DNA from: Oscheius dolichura
Lineage: Eukaryota > Nematoda > Chromadorea > Rhabditida > Rhabditidae
Direction of reading: 5' to 3'
Assembly: GCA_932521035.1 (NCBI GenBank)
Contig: OW051496.1
Location: 1,178,001-1,242,000 of the forward strand
Length of the DNA stretch: 64,000 nucleotides
Shown: piece after piece, positions 57,101 to 64,000 of the stretch
Layout: each line of letters starts with the position of its first letter
How positions within the stretch are numbered: the first letter of the stretch is position 1
Position numbers and translations under genes: made by a program
Notes under the pieces: generated by a model
What the model saw: the letters and a program-made list of their open reading frames with translations, nothing else
Database searches by the model: none
What the model was told of the DNA's origin: nothing

Positions 57101-60100
57101 ATCCTATCCCTTCCCTCCCTGGTGAATCCTGCTGTTTTTCTGCATCTGGTCCATCCTCGTCAAGTGGTCGGACAAATAAAGAGGGGGGATAAATCGAACC
57201 AAAAGACCATCACACAAGGGAGCGGGCCATGGGAACCGACAGCGGAAGGCGCCTTTCCAGCGCCTCCAAAATCGCGGAAAAACAAGAATTCCGGTTCTTT
57301 TTTTAAACCAAACAAACTGGGAAAAATTCCGCCTACCTCCATCCAATGAATAGACCATTTCCGCATTTAGACTGTCCCCGTCCAGGGCGGCGATAGCTTC
57401 CGGCTCCAGGACCAATTCACCGTTCTGAAACAGAAAAGAAAAGTTAAAAATTATGGTAAAAAGTAGGGACATCAGATTTGGGCCAGTAAGGCGCATTTTC
57501 GAGGGAAGCGCGTCAGCTTTGCGCTTTTTCGGTGCAACATCCAGAACAATTACACACATAAACCGAAATTTTCAGATTACTGGAAAATAAGAAGCGGTCC
57601 CGAAACATTTGAAAAAACCTCACCTTTACCCGATTAGAACTGTAGAACTGGTGCTTGAAAACTGGATTCAAATCATTGGAGTCGATTACGGTAACATGTA
57701 GCGGGGCTCGGGACAACTTGGCCGGGTCGCCCTGATCCATGGCTTCGATTTCCACCGCGAATTCTTTGATCTTCTCATAGTCTATCCGATTTTTGATAGA
57801 AATTGACGGTTTGAAGGGGTCCAGGATCTCCAGGAGGGAGGAATACTTGCCGGGGACGATACTGTACTGGACGAAGCTGTTGGGACCCGGCTGGTCGCGG
57901 TCTGTAGCCTCGAAATCGGTGAAGACAATCGTTCCTGGAAGAGGTTATTGTTTTTGACGTTTTGTATACCTCAAACGAATCAAGTTTTGTTTTGAAAGCT
58001 AAAATATCAAGGCAAAATGGAATCCAAAAAATTAGAACAAATTTGAAGTTTCTCAAGGCTCATTCAAGGTTCAGTGAATAGTATTGACGAAATTATAAGG
58101 ATCACTCTAAAGGGAAAAATTTTCTAATGGGAAAATAACAGCACCATTTTCTGCTTATTACTCGACAACAAAGCTCAAAAAAGTAGATTTTCACGAAAAG
58201 TTGGATAATAGCATCCATAAAAGTCTGTCATCAAATAACGTTCCCAAAATTTGCTGATAAAGTAATAATGGAACCCCGGGAAATCAAACGGTTGGTTAGA
58301 ATTTTTGTTTGCTCTCTTGAGCGGAACCCGAATGAACCATGGGCTGCTGAAGAAGTTTCAAGGTACACCATAAACATGGAAAAAGATAGTATGACCATCT
58401 ATTTTGAAAAATAACTGGAGTGGCCGAATTTTTTTTCGTCTTGGTAACGAAATGTCTCATGTTAGAATGTTCTTATAAGAAAGCGACAAAACTTCAAAAC
58501 TTCGTTCGGAGTGGGAGAAGAATTTTTCATCATTTTCATAGGAATTTTTGATTGTAGCAATTGTTTCCGATTGAGCGTAGGTAAGAAATCGTCAAGAGTG
58601 AACAGTTTAGCTAATAAGTGGGCAGCAAAACAAAATAATAACGCTTTTACGTCGCCTTGTGCCTTTTTTCCAAGAATTCCAAACTCCAACTGTTGTTTAC
58701 TTCTAAAAAGTCTATTCATTTTTATAGTATCAGGTGCTAATGGAATAGTTCAAAAACTTGCTGCTATAAGCGGAGGACTAAAAAAAAAAAAAGAGAATTT
58801 CAACAATTTCCCCCTCTTCTTCCATAAAAATCAATTCAACGGTCCAGAACTCCCTTGGACCCGTTTATTTTACTAAAAAGAGGTTGAGAAACTTTTAAAT
58901 TATTGAAAAATAATAAAGAGGAAGAACGTTAGCATTGTTTCTCAATATACAGCAGTTATAAGGGAACGGTGAAATAGAAAAGGTAGTGGATTGGTAAAGG
59001 AGATTCAATACACTGGTTCCCTGTTTTTTGTGGAGAATAATTGAACTTCAGATCATACAAATATTTAGTATGGAAAAGGCTATCAGTTTGAATATAACCA
59101 GAAGTCCAAACATTGTACCGCAGAATTTATTAAGATTGGCAGTGAGCCCTGTCACCGGTGTGAAGAGGATGGATAAAGCTGTTTGGACCTATTTTTTCCA
59201 CCGATGGTTGCTTCCGTCCAAATTTTTCACTAAATGTTATAACAGGGAGATAAAACAAAGAAGGGTTCGATTTTGATACTGTAAAAACAATTTATGTCTT
59301 TATACCCTGATCAATAGCAGCAAATTAGTTTTCTGGATGATTTTTTTTACCGGAAAAGACGCTGGGAACGGGCAGGCCTTCAGGTCCATTTCTAGATACA
59401 GTACTCTCCAGTGAATAGATTTTTGGACGAAAAATAAACGAAAACGGGAATTTTTAATGTGCCGGAGTCCCTTGAAATGTTCACGACTGCTCTTTCTCTC
59501 ACTTATGCTGGCCTCAAGTTTTGAACTTACCAACAGGCAATTCCTCGCTAATCGTCACGTTGTACTGTTCTTCATCGAATTCCGGAGCGTTGTCATTGAC
59601 ATCTTTCACCGTCACAAAGACCGAAATATTCAACTGAAAAGTAAGTAGGATCATCCTCTTCTAGTCCAAAAAATCCGTTCCCTAGCCTCCCATTATCCCC
59701 CGTAAAGGTGGCGTAATCCCCCCAGCGGCGTAAGCTTGCCAGGTGAGGTAATTCCGTGGTCAAATAACAGGGGAGAGAGGGGAGGATTATCACCGTCCGA
59801 CGTCTCACTTTGAGCGGGAAAATTTCACTTTTTGGAGAGGCATAAGAAAAAAACGTGCAAATAGAAAAAATAGCCAAAGCGGAAATTATATGGGATGGTT
59901 GAAACCAACTGGAAAAGAAAATGGGGAAAAAACGAACCTGACCAAAATCGGACTCCGAATTCGATGACTCGCACTCAATTACGGCTTCGAATTTACTGTT
60001 TCCCTGAAAAAAGTATTGATGTATACGGTAGAAATAGAGGAAAATTGGACTATAATGGGAAAAAATCCACTTTGAACCGGGGAAACCCGCCATATACTCT

Positions 60101-63100
60101 CATAGAAGCTGGGAAATAATTGCAAAGGCAAATCGAACTGCCCTGATATCATAAAACTTCTTTTAACTGAATAGCGAAACCAGAAAAATTAGAAAAATCT
60201 TGTAAAATGGATAAATTGGAGGAAACCGGCTTTAGTACGGAGAAGAGCCGTTTAGCCCAGAAAAAACGGCTATGAATTAGAAAAACTCCGTTTGCAATGA
60301 TAACACCTCTTTGAAATTGGTCAAATTGCGCCTAAAATACCGAAAATCCGCTTCAAATTAGTAAAATCTCCGCGGCCCTCGATAGTCCGCTCCCCTGCAC
60401 CCGTAAAGTCTCGGCGGGACGGCCATCTTTATTCAAAAACGGATACAAAGCGCTGCCGCCTTTATACCTCTCTCTTGCCGAGACTTTACGGGTGCAGGGG
60501 ATCGAACCGAACCTAAAATTTGCTCAAAATGGGAAATCCCTCGTTTTTCTCAAGGTTTCTTCCGTTTCCCCCATTTCCGGGTGGGAAATATACCCTCCCC
60601 GAGACGCTTGTATACACGCAGCAGTTGCGCGGGGCAAAACCATTTTCTTGGGCTTCGTTCGAGGTCCATTTACGCCTAACACGAGCCATCTCCCTGCTCT
60701 TCCTCCGTCTCGGCCCTCTCCCCCTCCCCGGGCTCCCTCCCTCGCTCCCTATCGCCGTCGCCTGCATTGGTTGTCCCCTCTTTGTTTTACAAGGCAAGCA
60801 CTTAGCTCGCGAGGCTCTGACTCCGGTCAACACTCTCATGTGCCCGGGAGATCACGCCGTAGGCCGACTGTGACTCAATTATTACAGGAGGAAGAACTCG
60901 GGCGAGACGGGGACAGGTCATTTTCATTGGTGAAAGAAAGCAGTGTACCATTGCCCTTCATTATGAAAAAAATTCTTATAAGAATCAAATGATACACTGA
61001 AAATTCTCGCTATAACGTGCCGCCTGTAACATTTCTTTTTCCCCATCTTTTAAAGATTTCATGAAAACTAGAAAATGCGAACATATTGAAACTGGATTGT
61101 TATCACATAAAATTCCTCTTATAAATTCGACGTTCTTCTGACTTTTGCCCAGATACTGTAGGTTTCGAACTATTGGCTAACTCGAAAGTGTCCGGGAAAT
61201 TAGGCCGCAGGGTTATTATTACTACTTCATCCAAATTGCCATGCGAGGAGAGATTCTCATAGGATTCAGGGGAAGCGTATATACTCAAAATGGGGCGCGC
61301 GGTTTACTTCCAGCATTTTTATCGTGCCAACTAATACTTATTTGACTACTCCATGGAAACTAAAAGATACAAAATAGCTACTACTTCAAGTTCAATAGTC
61401 GTTGTTTTGAGCTGAACTCTCTATTCAGAGGAACAGCCATGTTTTCACCTAGAGAAGACTCATTCACTGTCATTTATTGCCTGAGTAAGTAAATTAGCGT
61501 TATTAGAAAGGGAAAATTCTTAAAAGGTTCGGAGGAAACATATAAAACCATTGGTAACAGAGGTCAGTAATTCGTGGAATATCCGTTGGAAATGGACTAT
61601 AATTTGTTTTCATATACTTCAGGGAAACTAGAAAACAGAACATATATGGCTGATTGCACTGAATATATCTCTTTGCAATCCCTAGATTTAGAGCCGTTAA
61701 CAAATTTGAACTCGTTCTCTAATGGCAAGTTGGCTATCAATTATATTGTTTTAGTCAATGTTTCGAGAATTCTAGGAATATCGTAAAATAGGGAACTAGT
61801 AGTGCTTGCGGGGATCCAATAAAGAAGTGAACTGTTCGATTACTTTTTTAGCCTAATATCTTTTGCATTATCTGTTTAGCATTTTTATATTGCTGGAAAA
61901 TGTTTTCGCTGCGGGAACCGTTCGTAGTGAGACCCTGCATTGGAGGGAAACCGCTCTTTTAGCCCGAAAAGGTCTCCGAAAAGGCCTTTTTGTCGTGAAA
62001 TTCCCATAAAAATTCGTAAATGAATTAACAAAAAGGGAACGATAACTATTTTAAAAAGAGAAACTCAAAGAATATTTGTGGTTTGACAGGAATGTACAAA
62101 AAGAGGGCGATATTTTGAAGAATCAAACCACTGCACTTTTAAAGATTTTGATTCAAGTGTCTCTTCACATCGATTGCTTTGCAGAAAACCTTCCTCTGAA
62201 ATAAATGTTGAAATAACTTGTAGAGTGAGGCGAAAGTTGTCCCTCTTGGTCCATTTCCAAAAATGAGACAGGTTGTCGGGGTGATTTGAATGAACGGGTA
62301 AATTTGTTCAAGGCAAGATGCCAATTTCATGAAGCAAGTTCGCTTGAACTGCACAAAAGGGAATGAGGGTGTGAAGCAGACGTTTTCTTTACAAAGTGCA
62401 GCGGTTTGACTCTTCCATTATCGCCCTCTTTTTGTTCACTCCTGTCAAACCACAAGGTTTCTTTGAGTTTTCTCTTTTTAAAATAGTGATTTTGTTTCGC
62501 CGGAACAACTTTTATTCTTCGGTTTCTGTCGCATGCATTTTGAATACAATGATTTAAGATTTCATTTTTTTTAAGATTTCTTTTAAGAAGATTAAGATTT
62601 CTCCTTTACTTCTTTTTTTTGCCCAGACAAGTGAAAAATTCATAATTTCGAAAAAGACCAGTGTACCAACAAATTGATCATATTCAGTAACCCTTTTCAA
62701 AGTTCCATAAAACTTAGAAATAGTGACCTCTAGTAAATTTTTTCACTTATCTCTTAGCATAAATTGCTCTCAGTGAACCTACTTGCCAATTGAATGCTCC
62801 CCCCAAATGGCGCATCCTTTTAAAATTTGCCTCTATTTCGAAATAAGAATACTGTAGGGTGCATATGGAAAGATAAAAGCATCTTCTTGTTGTTGGGGGG
62901 GATTCTTATAAGAGTTGGGTGAAAAATTAACCGTTCTGCAAACAAAATACCGAATATTTGTCTGATGATTGTAGATCTTTTCAATGTTCTGCGAAGCTTA
63001 GAAATACTGGAGCCAATTTGATGTCGTGATTAGAACCAAGCTCCGTAAATTTCTCATATCCCCAGCTGACTATCCAATGCCCTACGCAGTCAAATGTCCT

Positions 63101-63318
63101 CCCCACCTTCCCATTTAAATTCTCCTCTCCTTCCCGTCTGAATAACACCGAAAAAAACAAAGAATAGAATCCTGACCTCATCTCTATCGAGCTCCTGTGT
63201 CAATGTCAATACTTTTGACTGTTGATCCACCTCAATCAGGTCATTGCCCTTGACTACCCGCAGAGAAAGCTGTTCGCCATCAGCTGATCGTTTTAATGGC
63301 AATTTTCCCACCACGGAA
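48138..63318 (-). CDS. Cadherin-superfamily transmembrane protein (3' part of gene)
   Basis: At least fifteen exons are read, from 63178-63318 down to the terminal exon 48138-48269; the 5' end is outside the window. Cadherin repeats are clear: LTLTQELDRDE (63178), VKDVNDNAPEFDEEQYNVTI (59530-59636), DFEATDRDQPGPNSFVQYSI and VTVIDSNDLNPVFKHQFY (57624-57936), EAIAALDGDSLNAEMVYSLD (57336-57426), KVRYSLSGDAALGID (53590-53724) and LIDPSGIVRLKPG (51781-51903). A single membrane segment follows (LLTIVALFALFGIVILIIVF, 51446-51576). The short cytoplasmic tail (49890-49947, 49593-49683, 48138-48269) is basic and ends GGPPTVYF, a possible class II PDZ ligand. No beta-catenin-binding region is evident, so it is not a classical cadherin. 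It probably mediates calcium-dependent adhesion. Confidence 0.75.
48316..49269. repeat. Five copies of AATTACGSYTTGTAAACAGC in a cadherin intron
   Basis: Copies begin at about 48316, 48402 (reverse), 48732, 49087 and 49245, each followed by GCGC-rich sequence. The first two form a short palindrome of about 87 bases. Confidence 0.75.
48909..49069. mobile_element. MITE family B, copy 2
   Basis: Ends TATAGTCTGTCAAGAAAAGA and the reverse complement match copy 1 at 18892-19070, as does the adjoining GACGACATTCAAAGGTCT. Confidence 0.8.
49950..51440. other. Cadherin intron, nothing recognised
   Basis: This 1.5-kb stretch between the membrane-segment exon and the next tail exon shows only short frames. 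A pyrimidine-rich block (CCTTCCCTTTCCTTCC near 51210) and a small repeated phrase ACCGATAAAAAA (about 50608 and 50635) were noted. Confidence 0.4.
51609..51724. repeat. Hairpin element in a cadherin intron
   Basis: CCGTCGTTTGGAGATCTTTT at the left pairs with AAAAGATCCCGAAACGACGG at the right, giving a short inverted-repeat element of about 115 bases. Confidence 0.7.
52430..52798. mobile_element. TTAA-targeting MITE, cadherin intron copy
   Basis: Ends AGGAACAGTACAAGAGTTTT and the reverse of AGGTACAGTACAAGAATTTT are flanked by TTAA at 52426-52429 and 52799-52802. The interior matches the 16360-16716 element in reverse. Confidence 0.8.
52830..52972. mobile_element. Hairpin MITE with TATAGTTCTTTTCC ends
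   Basis: TATAGTTCTTTTCCAAAAAA and TTTTTTGGAAAAGAACTATA are perfect inverted ends, continuing into AGGGATAC/GTATCCCT. The TATAG ends resemble MITE family B. Confidence 0.8.
53842..54016 (+). repeat. Diverged direct repeat of about 60 bases
   Basis: GATTTTGGACTCAAATAAAC and ACAGGAAACCTAGAAAATTT at 53850 recur as AATTTTGGACTGAAATAGAC and ACAAGAAACCAGGAGAATTT at about 53962. Confidence 0.7.
54230..55500 (+). repeat. Diverged long direct repeat in a cadherin intron
   Basis: The block around 54245-54420 (TATAGATTTCATAGAATGTA, GAAGATAGACCACCAAATT, CTCAGTAGTGAAAC) is repeated with changes at about 55340-55500 (TATAGATTTCGTAGAATGTA, GAGGATAGACCGCTAAATT, CTCAGCAGCGACGC). Shorter relatives of the TTTATAGATTTCAT phrase occur at 54047, 54675, 54896 and 55172. 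Confidence 0.6.
60392..60500. mobile_element. MITE family A, copy 2
   Basis: Ends CCCCTGCACCCGTAAAGTCT and the reverse complement are perfect over at least 23 bases. It is the reverse-orientation relative of 8945-9046. Confidence 0.85.
60501..63170. other. Cadherin intron, no gene seen
   Basis: The stretch includes a CT/GC-rich patch (60690-60790), short frames without recognisable similarity, and the palindromic element at 62043-62490. Nothing else is supported. Confidence 0.4.
62043..62490. mobile_element. Palindromic DNA element, family G
   Basis: Arms of about 70 bases at 62043-62113 and 62420-62490 are near-perfect reverse complements (TTTGACAGGAATGTACAAAA, AAAGAGGGCGATA). A short minus-strand frame inside (62139-62354) is of unknown meaning. 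A partial copy is in the lectin intron at 41680-41850. Confidence 0.65.
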
Positions 63319-63519
63319 CCTGAAAAAATGACAATAAATAGAGGAAGTCTGACAACTGATAGAATGGCCAGGGAAGTTCGAGTCTGGCTAATTTGAACTG
63401 GGGGAAATTTATTGTTTCGGCGCTGGGTTATTAGGGGGGAAAGGGCACCCAAAAATATTACGCATACGCAATAATACTCTACCAATATTGTATGTTAAAA
63501 TTTTTTTACATTTAAATTC

Positions 63520-63705
63520 CGGCCCGCCCGTTTTGGGCGTATCGGTTGTTTGTGTCCGTCATTTCTTAGCCGATTTCGAAAACTCAAAGACCAACTTGAA
63601 GAGCACGTCAAGACGATTCTATTAAACCCAGCCACATCAAATCGCGCCGGACAAAAAATCTGTAGCCCCACAAACTTTGACACAAGATGTGCTACGTAAC
63701 ACCGG
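63520..63705. repeat. Second copy of the 7830-8165 repeat
   Basis: CGGTTGTTTGTGTCCGTCAT and GAGCACGTCAAGACGATTCT match TGTTTGTGTCCGTATCTCGG and GAGCACGTCAAGACGATTCT of the copy near 7880-7965; the right part continues with GTAGCCCCACAAACTTTGAC and a GTAACACCGGCGCGCC end. Confidence 0.65.
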
Positions 63706-64000
63706 CGCGCCCGAGCGTTTACCCATTTATGCGTCTTTCTAACACCAAAATTAGAAGGTCTCCATGTTTCGGTATGATTTTATTACCACTAAAAGTCGTT
63801 GAAAATTAGTGCATTTATGCCTTTCGAGTTTTCGCCAATTTGAAAATTTTCTACCGTTTTCCTGCTCCCTTATAATTCTTTCTTCAATAAATGGGTTATT
63901 GTTATGCCCAAATACCATATATTTTCTCCCAAAAATCCGAGCTCGATCTCTTTAGTTTCCCTAGAGGAAAGGAAAAAATTTTCCGTTATTTTCAAAAGAA

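Noticed and set aside
60492-60992. Long proline-rich open frames on both strands
   Set aside because: They lie in a GC- and CT-rich cadherin intron patch overlapping a MITE end, without splice signals or similarity.

Overview
This is a eukaryotic, gene-rich but repeat-littered window. Short introns with GT...TTTTCAG or TTTTTAG borders, AATAAA signals 15-30 bases after stop codons, a TTTTCAG acceptor just upstream of a start codon, and the overall protein style point to an invertebrate, most likely a nematode. I could not identify the species, and no bacterial features were found.

Layout. 1-8327 (+) is the 3' part of an angiomotin-like coiled-coil gene, with a Tc1/mariner relic and long intronic repeats. 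8.6-10.8 kb holds a MITE, two broken kelch fragments and a tRNA-derived SINE. 11180-15276 (+) encodes a protein with two tandem kinase domains followed by a kelch domain. 15.6-19.7 kb holds a second SINE copy, an F-box-like gene carrying a nested DNA transposon in an intron, and several MITEs. 20529-24647 (-) is a coiled-coil/kinase/kelch gene whose kelch reading frame runs into a DLG-type guanylate-kinase domain; its first exon and promoter are tandemly duplicated. 26-28 kb has a small secreted protein candidate and a decayed Helitron-type helicase. 28.7-31 kb has two secreted-protein genes. 32034-33066 (-) is a two-exon proline/arginine-rich secreted peptide gene. 33.7-38.1 kb has a broken kinase gene, an orphan kelch exon (both -) and a coiled-coil/kelch gene (+). 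38.9-39.4 kb is a pogo-like transposase remnant. 40015-42267 (+) is a secreted C-type lectin. 42.7-45.6 kb (-) is an RTE-like LINE. 45901-47515 (-) is a second, shorter proline/arginine-rich peptide gene with the same architecture as the first. 48138 to beyond 63318 (-) is the 3' part of a cadherin gene with large repeat-filled introns.

Two themes deserve attention. First, kinase, kelch and coiled-coil modules are joined in several ways across 9-38 kb through conserved intron boundaries, including a candidate kinase-kelch-guanylate kinase chimera. Second, two paralogous genes, each with a 42-base signal-peptide exon and a proline/arginine-rich second exon, look like an undescribed family of secreted proline-rich antimicrobial-type peptides; they sit among other secreted-protein genes including a C-type lectin. 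Functions are inferred from sequence only; exon models were read by eye and need transcript support.
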